Assembly: GCA_018894105.1 (NCBI GenBank)
Contig: CM032120.1
Location: 32,634,710-32,698,709, forward strand
Reading direction: 5' to 3'
DNA: 64,000 bases
Source of the DNA: Jacaranda mimosifolia
Taxonomy: Eukaryota > Streptophyta > Magnoliopsida > Lamiales > Bignoniaceae
Shown one piece after another: positions 33,954 through 46,593 of this stretch; within the stretch, counting starts at the first letter, position 1, and every line of letters starts with the position of its first letter. The notes under the pieces are model-generated. The model did no database searches. It had not been told where the DNA came from and saw only the letters and a list, made by a program, of their open reading frames with translations. The position numbers and the translations under genes were made by a program.

Positions 33954-34603
33954 CGCTAGCCTCCGCGAAGCCAAAGCAAGAGCCAACAGATTTGCTGGCT
34001 TTCGGGGGAGGTCATTTTTGCTGGGTCACGGCCAGGGCCTCGACCAGCAGCAGCGAGGGGGAGGGCTAGCAACTGCTACCCTCGCCCCCCCAACCAAAAA
34101 CTAGCTTTTTTTTTTTTTTTTTTCCTTTTTAAATCTCCCCACCCTTGTTTTTTATTTTTTATAATTAATAAATTATAATAATATTTTATTAAATTGTGTA
34201 GGTTTAATGAGAAGTTCAAGCATGTTTATGTTGTTGGACTATGTGAAGATTTTTCTTGTATTGAAATTAATTTTTATTTTGGATTGTTGTACTATGTATT
34301 GAAAATTGTTATTTCTTTTGATTCTTGAGGAGATTTGGATGTTTGGTTAATCTTTGGAGTCTGCTAATTTTATTGTTTGTTGTTTTTTTCTAGATTTTAT
34401 TATGTTATTTATATCATTATTTTTTTATTAAAATTTATTAGAACAAAATATACATTTTATTATAAATTAACGTATTCGGATATTTTAAATGAATATTCAG
34501 AATAATTATAATCGGATACAGATATGGTAAAACTTAAACAGATACGGATATGAATACAGCCTATCTGATCTATTTAATATCAGTTTACAGCCCAATTTTC
34601 TAG

Positions 34604-35904
34604 TGTGTATTAGGATGTGTAGCATTTTTAGCCTTTTGTAGTTGTGGGAAAGGAAAAAAACTACCCCATAATTGTTGGGGAAATGAATTTTTCATGAATT
34701 GTTGCAACTTATTTGAGTTTCGCTTGCCCAAACCTTTATCTTCTGCATCTTCTCCATTATTCTCTCAGTATTCTAGTTGAGTGTAACAGGAAAAAACAAA
34801 TAAATCACTAGGCCCTTTTCTTTTTATACAAGGGGTTTTATGGCTGGCCCTTTTTTATTTATGTAGGGGATTAATTCTGCCCATCATAGAGTTGGTTGAC
34901 TATTTTAGTTTCACCATTTTCTCCTTTCCTCCCTAACAACAGCAACAATGGCAGAAGCAAACCACCGCCATGAAAATCATGGCGACTTTCATCATCTTTT
35001 CTCCATTTTTTTCATATCTTGCCAAAGAAAGAACAGCCAAAATAAAAAATTCATTTAAAAACCCTTCTTTCTTTCACTCATTGAAGGGAAAAGAAAAGAA
35101 AAAGATGAATATACTCAAATTTCAACAAATTCCTCAAACGAATTTCTACCTAATTTCATTCTCTTCTTCCTATCCGAAAAGCAAATGGCATCTAAAGCGG
35201 AGAAGTCATCGGAGAAGAAACCCGCCCCAATAAGTCTCAAACGATCGAGGGCCGATAGGGAGATTCACTAATGAATGGTACTGTGGATTCTATTATCTTA
35301 AGATCTTCTTCTTCTTCTTCATTCTTTAAAAGATGAAAGACTTTGTTTGAATTTTTTTTTAAAAAATTTTGAACAAAAAACATAGATCATGAAAAACAAA
35401 AGTTAAAAAATGACACCTTAATTTTGAATTTAAAAAATAATTTTTAAACAAAAAAGCGTAAATTATAAAAAATGCCACAAAAATCCCATATTGACTTAAA
35501 AAGGGCATCCTAAACCTCTAACGGGTATTTTGGATAATTTATATGCAAATTTGCATTTTCTAATTGCATTCTAAGCGTGATGATTTTGTGATAATTTTGA
35601 AGAAACATAAGATACAAGTGAGATTTCATTTTTTTAACAAAAAAATTGTGACAATTTTGAATTTCACAAGGTGGCATGCATTATCCCCCATGCCAAAGTA
35701 GCAAATTATCAACATGAGGGGACTCGCTTTTAACCGCCATCCCATAGCCATGACTAACTAAAATCGTACGTTATCCCAAATATCCTTCTATCCTTAGTCT
35801 CGCACAAAGCGCAACATCATTTCACTCCATAGCGAACAGTAATTTCTCTATCTTGATAACCCCAAAACCAACACACACAGACACACACAATCTCTCTACG
35901 CACA
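34604..35904. other. Spacer and promoter/5' UTR region upstream of PPL1
   Basis: Mostly AT-rich, non-coding. At 35185-35271 a 28-codon frame starts with 'MASKAEKSSEKKPA', resembling the N-terminus of plant histone H2B, then diverges and stops; it may be a fragment. The last 90 bp before 35905 are rich in CA and CT dinucleotides and look like a 5' UTR. No clear TATA box was found. Confidence 0.4.
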
Positions 35905-38502
35905 ATGGCCAGCGTCGTTGTGAGATTCCAGCCCCCACCAACGACGTCATACTCTCCGAAGTTGAACAGACCTTATTCACGTGGAATTATGGTCCATAGT
36001 CCGGTTTCTGGAAAATCCATCGCTGCCCCTTCCATATCTTGCAAGTTACATGAGGTGAGTCCTTGAGCCATCCACTTATCTGTTTTTCCTTAATTTTAAA
36101 GCTATTTGTTTTCCTAATTTACAGATATTACCTGGGGTTGCTTTTACTATTGTGCTTATGCCCTACTGTTAGTTTATAGACTTTTGCTCATGATGGTAAT
36201 CCTGTTAATCTTTTGAGTTTGTTCTAAAATGCAAGAATCATAATGTATATTTCCTGTCAACTTGAGAATCTTTATGGTCCTTCCCCCCCTTTGTTTTTCA
36301 ATTTTGTTTGGGTGAGTGGAGTTTTTTTTTGTGTGTGTGTGTGTGTGTTTGTTGGGGGGTGGGGGTAATTCAGGCATAATATATACCAGAGAATAAAAGA
36401 GAAAAAACATGTTTTATCAGTTGGAGCAATGAATTTCGAGTATCGCTGTACAATTGTTCTGAGACCTGGTATTATGCCCTTGAGTTTGATGCATAAAAGG
36501 ATCTGTTTTGATGACTCATTTAGCAACATTGAACTAATCATTGTGTCATGAAATGCGCATTATAAATGATAAATGCATTACCAACATCTTCGAAACAGTC
36601 CTCGGCAAAATCGTCCGTATGAGAAATAATTTTTACTGTCTATATGTGATTGTTGAGTTTCCTTGTTAGTAAATTTACATCTCAAAACACCATTTCATCT
36701 AGCTTTTGATTATGTTGTACCAACTGGAGAAAGTAGTTATTTGGATTTTGGACGTGCAATGGCTAAAACATTAGAAAGCAACGTATGTCAAGGAATAGAA
36801 ATATACAATACTCTACATACGATAGAAAGCATTAGGAGCAATTCTGTATAGAGAATCAATATCAATGAAAGGTCTAACAGGTGGATATATGATAACAGCT
36901 GAACCAAAACAAAATACTTTTCTTGCTAGGTGCCAAGGAGAATGCGAGTTTGATTCCCGCTGCTCACCCAAGATAAAGTAATATTTTCAATTTGCTAAAT
37001 GATCGGGTATAGTTGGTCATAATCATGTAGTGAGCCTATCCCCTCTTTTTTCCCTTTGCTAGCACTCCCAAAAGAAGGGGTAATTAATTACTAATGTCTA
37101 ATTAATAGAACCAAACCTCCAATTTTTGAGATGCATAACAGAGTCCATTGACCTATTTAATCTTAATCAAAATGAACAAGAATTTATGGTTGCATGTATA
37201 GCACACACTCTTTTTGGATTAGGGACATCTACTACTCGCACATGTAGTTGAAGCTGACTCAAGCTAGCGGACGACTTTTTTCTCAAAATTCATTCATCTT
37301 GGTCAACATGCTTGACCATAATAATATGCTAATGCCTGTCCATATGGTAGGTGGATTGATCCTGTTGTGATCCTGAAATTTGTAGCTTGCAGCTGTTTTA
37401 ATTTTGGTGATTCCCCTGGTAGAATGGATTGGAGTGGATAAAGTCCATGTAAATCCTAAATAGGTGTATCATATCGTATTTATGAAATGATCTGTTTATG
37501 ATCATATTAATGACAGAAAGAATAACATTACCTTGGAAAAAGTAAAGAACTAATGTTTTCTTAAGCTTTCATAATGATTGTGAATTGTGCTTTCAAGATC
37601 ATAATGCACCATGTTAAATGATTAGCATGTTCTTCTTTCTTCCCTGATCCCTACTAATCATGACATTATATGTGCTTGCATTTCTTCTCATCAGACATTT
37701 TCTAATATATATAACCAGAGTAAAGATTTTGCAGTTCCAAGACGAAATGCAATGGCATTAATCCTATCAGGTTTCATCTTTTCACCAGCTGGTTTGCACA
37801 ATATTGCAGTTGCAGAGTCTGTTGGATTCAGGGAATACATAGATACCTTTGATGGCTACTCCTTTAAGTATCCACAGAACTGGATTCAAGTGCGTGGTGC
37901 TGGTGCTGATATATTCTTCAGAGATCCTTTTGTTCTTGATGAAAATATTTCAGTGGACATGTCATCTCCTTCATCCTCCAGGTACAAGAGTGTGGAAGAT
38001 CTAGGTTCACCAGAAGAAGCAGGGAAGAAAGTACTAAGGCAGTATTTGACAGAGTTTATGTCTACAAGACTTGGAGTTAGGCGTGAATCAAGAATTCTTT
38101 CTGCCTCATCAAAAGTAGCTAGTGATGGAAGGCTATATTATGAAGTTGAGGTGAGATCCTTATAGTGCTCGATTTTTCCTTTCATGCAGAATTCGGGGTG
38201 AAGTTGATCTTTCTTCTTCATATACATCAATATAGATGCAATAATCGCACTGATATTAGTAATGTTCTTGATGTGATTAGGTAAACATCAAGTCATATGC
38301 AAACAACAATGAGTTGGCTGTGATGCCTCAGGACCGGGTGGCGCGTCTGGAATGGGATAGGCGTTATCTTTCAGTTCTTGGAGTTGAGAACAATCGACTG
38401 TACGAATTAAGATTGCAGACACCAGAAAAATCATTTGCAGAAGAGGAAAATGATCTTCGTGAGGTTATGGCTTCTTTTAGGGTTAATAAGGTGGCTGCTT
38501 GA
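35905..38502 (+). CDS. PPL1: PsbP-like protein 1, thylakoid lumen (3 exons, 275 aa)
   Basis: Exons 35905-36054, 37695-38150 and 38281-38502, all phase 0, with borders gag/gtgagt...catcag/aca and gag/gtgaga...attag/gta. The protein belongs to the PsbP family and closely resembles, from memory, Arabidopsis PPL1, a lumenal protein linked to repair of photodamaged photosystem II. Residues 1 to about 60 are a serine/proline/basic chloroplast transit peptide. Residues 66-67 are a twin arginine, followed by a hydrophobic stretch (about 71-84) and A-V-A before E91, a lumen-targeting signal of the Tat type. The mature part (91-275) has the PsbP hallmarks 'YIDTFDGYSFKYPQNWIQVR', 'ADIFFRDP' and 'PQDRVARLEWDRRYLSVLG'. 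The other open frames at this locus are exon pieces. Exon 1 start is inferred from frame and transit-peptide character; a small extra exon cannot be excluded. Confidence 0.9.
36329..36366. repeat. T-run, GT microsatellite and G-run in PPL1 intron 1
   Basis: T8 is followed by (GT)8-9 and then gttggggggtgggggt. The G-rich part could form a quadruplex on the sense strand of the 1.64-kb first intron. Confidence 0.85.
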
Positions 38503-39366
38503 GATATGAGAGGGATCATCCTTTTGAAGGCTACTTTTCTGTTCCAGATTCAACCTAGTACCCCACATCCCTCTTTTGACACTTCCATTGTATGTTACTA
38601 ATACGAGTCTTGAAAGGGCGAAAGCTTGGGAGTAGTTGGTTTTTTTTTTTTTTTTTTACTTTTAATTAAATTAAAAGCTTGGGAGTTTGTATTTAGTGGT
38701 GATGTTCAAATATTGAATATTTTGAGTCATCTTTTTTTACTTGAAATTTTTTTAAGATAAAATGTTTATAGTTATTAATTTGAATTATTATTTCAGAATA
38801 TTAAACAGATGGAAATACCAGTCACCTACTCAAATCATTTTCTTTTCAGCTTAATTACCCCACACAATCGACAGAGAAGCTTAATTAAAGCAACTCAATA
38901 ACAAATCATCCTAACGTAATTGGTCAAAATCGAATTCACCAGTCCAGCTGCATCACAATAATAATAATAATAATAATTCTTAATTGAGTACTTAATCATT
39001 GTTCATTGATTTTAAATTATTATTTTAATCATTAAAAATAGAATTATTATAATAAGAAGCAATTCAATAATCTAATCGATTTGCTAAAGAAATAAGACAT
39101 AAGGATTATTACAAATATCAGATGAGTATTGACAACAAACATTCTGATTCAGAGCTGCAAGTCATTTCGCTCCTTTTCCATTGTTTATGATAAAAAGCTA
39201 CATTTATTTCCAGCCCAGCTCCAGGAAAGGACCAAAGCACACAATTCTACACGAGCAAAATTCATGTTTCAATGCAATATGAAAAATGTACAACAGAACA
39301 CTGCCCAATCTGAGACCAAAAGTCATGGTCTCTCTTGATATTCATCACCTTCTTGACACAAAAGGG
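38503..39366. other. Convergent intergenic region between PPL1 and AP3M
   Basis: Holds the 3' UTRs of both genes. A T16+ run lies at 38641-38659 and an ATA/TAA microsatellite at 38957-38978. No further gene is seen. Confidence 0.6.
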
Positions 39367-42300
39367 CTATGATCTCACTTGAAATTCACCTGCTCGCGTA
39401 AGAGCTCGGAAACCTTTATATGGGCGCGAAGGTAAATTCTTTAGATCCAATTTATCTATTTTTAAGCCAGAGAGAGCTACTCCCATAATCCTGAAACCCA
39501 CTTGAAAAGTGGGAAATACATGAAGGCGATCTATGCCCGTCTCAAGCACCAAGGTACCAGACATTGAAGGAGCTTTATCTTTTGGGATTCGTCCGATATT
39601 CCACAAGCAGGTCTGCAGAAAAGGTTAATGCATCATCAAGGAGTGGAGAAGACAAATGCAGCCATATCATTAATTCATAAGGGACTTCCAATATAAAGTA
39701 ATTCAAGCATCAAATAAGCAAGTTATAAATTCAACTCAGTGGAAGCCCTCCAATCTCTGTAGAGGAAAATCCCTATATAAGACGTGTCCATTCAAATGCT
39801 TCTCGCTTCAATATAATGAATCAGGTAACTAGGAAATATCATCCTAGTTATCTTATTCATAATAATAAGGAAAACACAAATATTAGCCCCCATCCAGAAT
39901 GATTATATTACCAAATTCAATACCTTGTCAGCAAGAACATTTACTGTTCCATAATTTGAAGACAGATCAGACGACAAAACACAAGGTGGCAGTCGGAATT
40001 GAACTGTTATAGAGTCGACTGGCTTTCCAGGGTCATTTCGTATTCCAACTAAAACACTAATACGGCATGTCCCAGAATCTGGGGTCAATTGTGGCTTCAC
40101 ATAGATTGGAGTATTCTTCAACTTCTTTACTCTGTAAAATAAGACAATTGTTTAAACTGAAAGTTTAGAGGTTGCATCTGATATGAAAATAAATGCTGAA
40201 GATCAATGAGCAAAAGAATATATTTGAAGCACTGCAAACCTGTAACTCATGAGCTTAAATTGTCCGTCAGGCGGCACAAAGGATAGAATTTGGTCTGATT
40301 CCCATGGTCGAAGTCTAACACAAGGGTGAAACCTCACATCATTAAGAATCGATGGGTTCGCAAACGACAGAGTGAGATCAGGGAGACCTGATAGATGCGA
40401 ATTTACTTGAACTTCACCATATATTTCGCATTTTACCAGAGTCCCATCTCTAAGCACCAGACATACATGAAAAGATGAGTGGATTAGAAATGGAACCATA
40501 ACAGATACAGTTACAGAGATTGTTCATCAAGGTTGCATGTAAAAACACCAGGTTTTGTCCGGAATATGAAATTCAGCAGAAATATAATTTGAAAACCTGT
40601 AAATCTTGAAAGAGATTTGAGCAAAATTCAACAACTCGAAATTTACAAGTTGCCAGATCTGTTGTTCCTTATCCTAACTCCAGAATGTCTTTCACAATTC
40701 ACAATCAAACCTAATTCCACAATTATTTCTATCTGTAGAAAGAGATAGGACTGGAAAAGAAAAAAAGGAGAGAATTAAGAATAGAGTTAGGTGCAAGTAT
40801 CAGCAGTAACTTGTACTGGAAATAGGACTGGGAAAAAGACGTTTAGAGGTTTAGATAGAATAGTGAACTGAAGAAACATACAATGATTAACGCATTTGAG
40901 TGAGTGAAAGGTTTAGATAGAATTGGTGATCTTCAGATTGCAGAATATAGAATGATTAATGTACTTGAGTGAGTGAAAGGTTTAGATAGAATGGATGATC
41001 TGCAGAATATAGAATGATTAACGTACTTGAGTGAGTGAAAGGTTAATCACACAGCAATTGAATTGGTGCTCTCTGTCCACACATGATTGACTCCATATCT
41101 GCGGACGCAGGGTATCTCTTATACATATTTTTGCACCCAGAATTTGGTGTTTCTTCAATACACAGTCTCTCCCTTCTCACTGAATTCTATCACCAAAAGA
41201 GAAGGGGAGGGGGGGTGGAAACTAAAGCAGAAATATGTGATGCTAGTTTGAGAGATTGCGTACAATTTATAAGCAATTGAACTCTAGAATCTAATGAGTG
41301 GGAAATGTAAGATGAGTTTCCAAAAGAAATATCCATGCACCTGTTAATACTGGCATCCATTTCTTCCACAAGATCAACATAAACTTCATTGCTGGCATGC
41401 TTAAGATCTGGTTTTCTCCATGGAACACAAGATGATGTTGCACCTGGAAGTGTATTGCTCACATTGGAGGTGTTACCAGTGACAACACTCAAAACCTTGC
41501 TAACAATATTAGGAGGAGCTATCATTTCCCTCAAGATATTAGGTTCTGTTGTCAGAGGGAAGCCATTGTCTATCATCTCGTCTAGCAGCTGCACAATTAA
41601 TTTAAATTCTGTCAACTTAGGATTCTAGAATAACTTTGAAGAATGCCAAAGATATAACATAGTCAAGGTAAGAACAAAAGCTGACTAATTATTCAGAACC
41701 AACAACCGACAGTTTATGCAGACAAATGACCCATCTTATTTTAGAAACTTTCATCTCTTGTCAGAGTCCAGGAAACTATTTGCATAAGCAACCATGACTT
41801 TTAGGAGATCAGTACATATGGCATTAGAAGTTCCAGTACTATAATACAAAATGATGATTAACTACATATGTTATGAAGTTAAGCAATCAACATAATTTTA
41901 TAATAATCCCTGTGAAAATATTTTATGTCATTGATGCTTTACAAGGTTTTTATTGACAGCAGAGAATGATGCATTTCTGACCCCAGTACCCAAAAGACCA
42001 ACCAGATATGTAAATAAATATTCACTTACATGGTAACAAACATTGTAATAGGAGAATCAAAGAATAAACTTCAAACAATGGTCCATCCTAATGCTTTTCT
42101 ATGTCGATTAGCAAAAATTTTCATTAGCTGCATCTTAATGTAGTCCCATGCACCTATTGTCTAATCTGAGTCAATGAAACAGTTTACTTTACACAATGTG
42201 AATTTATAATTTTATATATAAGCATCGTGCTTGGCCTTGGCTCAGAACTTAAGGCATCTGAGTTCCGAACTAAATATAGAAGATCATGGCTAACCAGAGG

Positions 42301-44942
42301 TGCTATGAGGTAAAGGAATTTACAAACTGTATTATGATGTCAATTCCAATGAAATTTTAGCAGGAATAATCCATTTGTCAACACCATCAGAAGACTGTCC
42401 AGATATGCAAACAATACTCGCACAACAGTGTTTCAGGAAATCAAAGAATAAAACTCAAAAGTGACCAACATTACAATAAAAAGTTAACGCAAGTGTTTGC
42501 AAGAGTTCCATTCACACTAAAGTGAATTCTCAATCTAATTAGTACTACATAACAAGCCGAAGTAATTTGTCACTAAAGTACAAAGTCCTTTAGAATTCAG
42601 TGAAGCCACATCAGTTTCCATAAAAAAACTATCACCAGACTTTACAATAAGCAGAACATCATAGATACCTCATAAACGATAACAAAATTGTCCTTAATCA
42701 GATCTTCATTCAATCCATCCAAATAATCTGTAAGAACATCAGCTACCCTGCAAAGGAACTAGAAATCAAACTGTCAAGTGTTCAACAAATCTTTCTGCGT
42801 AATGCACAAATAGATGAATCTTATCTAGCAGCATGTGGCAAATTCTGGAAGGACTCAGAAGTACGAATGAGAGAGTCATTCACAACGATTGCAATACCCA
42901 TGGCATGCAGACATTGTAATTTATCATATTGATATATGCACAATTTAATTGCCAAAATTGCAAGAGGAAGCTTTGCTTACATCTAGGATGATACCTCCTT
43001 TGCACAAATACAACTTTGCTGTGGAAAAAAAAGAAGAAAAAAGAAAAGAAGGAAAGGAAAAAGGCAGCATCCATTGGGATACCGTTTTCCTTTTTATAAA
43101 TTTTACATTCCAGATAAGATGGGCTATGTAGCTTGAAGATAATTAATATCTTGCCAATTGCCCATTTGCATAGACTTGTAACTTGCTTTCCACAGCAAAA
43201 TATTATACTATCACTGTTTTAATATGGTTGTATCATGTATTCCTTTAACAAATATAACTTCTAACTTTTGTCTTCTTCCCAAGCTTAGGTTTATTGCGTT
43301 AGAATAATGAGTTTCAAAGGAGAAATTATTTAGACAGTCATTGCATGATGACATACTGCAAGAACCCAATCATGATTGAATGAGACAGATAGTTTTAAAT
43401 GTTGTTTTCTCGTTGCTGGATTGATATATTCTACTTTTGGCTCGTTAAAGGATTTTTCGTATATGTTTCCTAGGCTTGCGTCAATCATGTATTTGTATGT
43501 TTTCACCAGCATAATAGCCTTAACTTTCAATAGTGGTCTTCTTCGTTATACTACAGTTACAGAAGCTTAAGTCAATCCTTCCTTTAATAGCACACTTTTT
43601 TCACCTTTTTTCACCAATTTGGTTTTATCTCATCCAATCAACCTTTCTTGCAACATTTCTAACAAAATTACAAAAATCAAATAATTTGGAATGAAGTACA
43701 TTTAGTATTTTCACCTTCTAATAGGTCGGCATTCATGGCTCACTGTTCAAAAGCAAATGACATAGTTAATTACTTGGTGGTGATTAAGAAACAAGCAAAA
43801 AACAGACGATAATCCATGACACAAGTTGTACCAATTTACTGCTCTGTGTATTCTACCTACAACATGTCAGTTGCTACAACTGCTGTACATATTTTCTGAT
43901 TTGTACAGACATGCTGTGATTAAAAAATCCAGACACAATAGTAACTTGATATATATCAAGCCCATCAATTTTGGCACTGCCAATTCCAAGTATTGGAAGA
44001 AGTACTCATGAGTCCACAATCCCTCTTGGAGAAATAAAAGAGGTAACTTGAATTAAAATAGCAAGAACCAGAGCTAAGGATACCCACCTCAATTGCCATC
44101 AAAGGCGGCATCTCAACTTGGGTGCAGGCCAAAAATGTGATCCCCTCACGAACCACTTGAAATAGGTAATGGGTGGGTGAAGCAATAACCGGTACGAGCT
44201 ATAATATCTCAAGAGAAGGAAATGAAAATGAAAAAAAAAAAAAAAATGGCTTGATAAATTGTTTAACGATACAATACAAAAACATAAAGAACACATTTCA
44301 ATTATTGGAATTACAACATAATAAATTTATGACAGCTCGGTTACCTTCAAAGAATCACCTTGACTAAGTATTTGGTCCCAGTACCATGCACATATGGAGC
44401 GGTCAACCCGGTGACCAGTGAGCTGCTTTTCCAGCATCACTTCCCTGAAATTTCACAATCACATCAAAATCATCTGACTATTTTCTGCTCTTTTCAGTGA
44501 TCTAGCAACCTAAAAATCATCCTTTTCTTTTTCGAATTTTCATTACTAAATATGCAACCCAATCTTTTCATTGAGCAAACAGATAGAACGAATCTGGAAG
44601 AATAAAACATCTACTTTCTGTTCCTAATTTCCATCACTGAAAAATGTTCAAACCCATTTGCAGCTGCAACTGAAATCAGAAACTATAAAAGATTTTTCTT
44701 TTCATTTTCATCAATAAAATCTCAAGCTTAAAACATACAACCAGAATGAAATTTGGGAGCGTAATTCCCCTTTCACTAATTCACTGTCAAATAAAACATA
44801 TTGCCTATTCCTAGTTTTTATTTCTGAATACACAAATCAGAAGATACGAAGCTTTTCCTTTCACATAAGATAAAGATACGAAGGAGATGAAAGATTTGAA
44901 ACCATACCCGGAATCTGAAAGGAGAAATATGCACTGCAACAT
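39367..44942 (-). CDS. AP3M: AP-3 complex subunit mu (8 exons, 415 aa)
   Basis: Minus-strand exons from 5' to 3': 44942-44908, 44444-44345, 44198-44088, 42758-42669, 41588-41341, 40449-40240, 40131-39924 and 39612-39367 (stop included). Lengths 35, 100, 111, 90, 248, 210, 208 and 246 sum to 1248 nt, 415 codons plus stop, the length I remember for the Arabidopsis AP-3 mu adaptin. All introns are GT...AG and frames join cleanly. Residues 1 to about 140 form the longin-like small-adaptin domain ('MLQCIFLLSDSGEVMLEKQL' start, 'TQVEMPPLMAIEFLCRVADV'). Residues about 178-415 are the mu homology domain that binds tyrosine-based sorting signals ('EVYVDLVEEMDASINRDG', 'FHPCVRLRPWESDQILSFVP'). It is part of the AP-3 coat sorting membrane proteins from the Golgi/TGN to the vacuole. 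No damage is seen. Confidence 0.95.
40847..41045. repeat. Tandem repeat, 62-69 bp, three copies, in AP3M intron 5
   Basis: aggtttagatagaat...gattaacg-acttgagtgagtgaa recurs starting at 40847, 40909 and 40978, with a final partial start at 41040. It is intronic and non-coding. Confidence 0.8.
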
Positions 44943-46593
44943 GATTCTACCTCTCGAATTATCTTCTCGGTGTTCTCGTTGGAAATCTTTATTGTCCCAC
45001 CTACGTCTCTTATAACTTCTCCTGCTGTTTCTTCTGTTCTGGGCTTAATATTTTCCCCTCCCCTATGAAGTAGTATTGAGCAAAAACCAAAAATAGTGAA
45101 AGAGCCCCTCATAAAACGTTTTACAATCTAATAAGCCCCTGTAAAAAATTGTTTCCCTGGTACAACCCTGTAAAAGAAATTCTTTGTACCAAGGAGCCCA
45201 ATTTATAAACTTGTTACTTTTCCATGGATAAACAAAACAATTATTCTTTTAAGTGATTATAATATTGTAAATAAACAAATGGTTTAGTTTGCCATATGAA
45301 TTATTTAATCCTATTGAAATAAAAAAGTGATGATTGATTGAATGTTATTGGTATATGATAAAATTATTTATTTTATCTTTTTGTCCCCAAAAATAGTAAC
45401 TCATTTAAAGAAGACATTTTGTAGTGTAAGCTACCATGCATGATGTTTTAACCGGAGGGTGTGAATGGTCTTCTAATCATGTAAGATAATTTTATATCTA
45501 TAGGCCAATAGATTATAAATGGGTTGGTGAATTTTTAAATATATAATTCAAATATGTGGTTGGTCTTTATATTGAAATCAATTTAACATGAATTATACTC
45601 TGAATGGTTAGCCTCAAAAGTTTAAGGGTAAATTTATTTAGAAATATTCTTGGTTTAAGAAAGAACTAAAATCTTGTTGTAAATATGGGAAAATAATGGG
45701 AATGTTTGGTTATGTTTCCCCAAATTAACATTGTTTTGAGGAAATATAACCAAACATATCTTTATTTTTCCTTCAAAACACACATTCTCCAATATATACA
45801 TACATATATTTATATATATTATATACATTTTATTATTATTTTAACATTAAAAAAATTACTTAATTCAATTTCACCCCAAAAACCCAACAAAAAAATATTA
45901 ATTTGACTGCTAAAGTAAAAAATGTATCTCCCCCCAAAAACATATCAAAAAATAACTTTCATATTCTCCAATAATTTATTCTCCCAAAACACATAATAAA
46001 AAAAATACTAAAATCACATAAAAAATATAACCAAACATTCCCAATATCTTTTAGAAACTAATTTGCATATAATAAATTGAATCAAGTAAAACAATTAAAT
46101 TTGCTTCTATTATTTATTTTTGAAATGGCATCAATATCTATAAATGCAATAGCTCACTGATATAATATATAAATATATATTGTTAATTGACTTGGTTTAT
46201 TTTATTTGATTGTTAATAGAGATATCCCGATATTATTTTTTTATTGTAATATTTTGTTACTTTTGAGTTAATCTTACTATTTAGTTTAAAATAATTCTTA
46301 ACCACAAATTTAACATACCAGTGCAATTTTTGTCCCAAAAACTACATTAGTTAGAAAAGTACGTGTGATACCAAATTACCCAAATAGTGTCTCTGGGATG
46401 GTTTCACAATATGCCATAACCAATGGGGTTTCTCTATAAATTACGCGAATTCGATCTCCATCATCAGAGCATAAAGTGGGTGGAGCTGCAACCTTTCTTA
46501 ATTCGTATAACGAGGACTGCAATCATTTAAAACCTGAGAAGACAATCGCAGAAGTTGAATTGAAGGGACGCCAGCAAAAACAGAATCCCAGAA
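44943..46593. other. Divergent promoter region between AP3M and ECH
   Basis: About 1.65 kb separates the two start codons. The AP3M 5' UTR occupies the left part (roughly to 45080) and the ECH 5' UTR the right part (roughly from 46440). Between them is AT-rich DNA with a small inverted-repeat element (45698-46042). No convincing TATA box was assigned for either gene. Confidence 0.55.
45698..46042. mobile_element. Candidate MITE, 345 bp
   Basis: The left end GGGAATGTTTGGTTATGTTT and the complement of the right end GGGAATGTTTGGTTATATTT form near-perfect 20-bp terminal inverted repeats. Additional partial inverted copies (aaatataaccaaacat) occur just inside. The interior is AT-rich. aat flanks both ends, a possible 3-bp duplication, but it may be chance. 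The family is unassigned (Harbinger/Tourist-like termini possible). Confidence 0.65.

Larger units (their letters stand above)
31679..34595. mobile_element. Non-autonomous hAT-type DNA transposon, 2.9 kb
   Basis: An exact 8-bp duplication ttttctag lies at 31671-31678 and 34596-34603. The ends are inverted repeats: left TAGGACTGTAAATGGATAT, and the complement of the right end TTGGGCTGTAAACTGATAT. The subterminal zones carry many cggata/tatccg motifs in both orientations, as expected for transposase binding sites. 8-bp TSD, a T-x-G-G-x-C-T-G-T-A-A-A terminus and subterminal repeats fit hAT. No transposase coding sequence was found. Inside are a TTATAAG-rich segment and a GC-rich duplicated segment. 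Confidence 0.75.

Noticed and set aside
33639..34104. Two overlapping 106-codon frames with a repeated 'RRQKRWRDP' peptide
   Set aside because: They come from the 115-bp tandem duplication in a hAT element; no known domain, no conserved start, overlapping in two frames.
36925..36970. tRNA-like T-arm phrase (gagtttgattcccgctgctcaccc)
   Set aside because: Resembles an internal B box, but no A box, acceptor stem or complete cloverleaf could be formed; at most a decayed SINE piece.
39129..39338. 69-codon plus-strand frame downstream of PPL1
   Set aside because: Lies in the convergent 3' UTR region, no family resemblance and no conserved features.
41980..42470. Weakly similar stretches in AP3M intron 4
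   Set aside because: Shared words (ccagatatg, aatcaaagaataaa) are too short and scattered to call a duplication.
42740..42760. Possible 11-nt microexon in AP3M between exons 3 and 4
   Set aside because: The expected F-L-C-R codons are contiguous with exon 4 if the acceptor is ttctag at 42759-42760, so no microexon is needed.
44861..45112. 83-codon minus-strand frame overlapping AP3M exon 1
   Set aside because: It is the 5' UTR and first exon of AP3M read in another frame; the true start at 44942 matches the family N-terminus.
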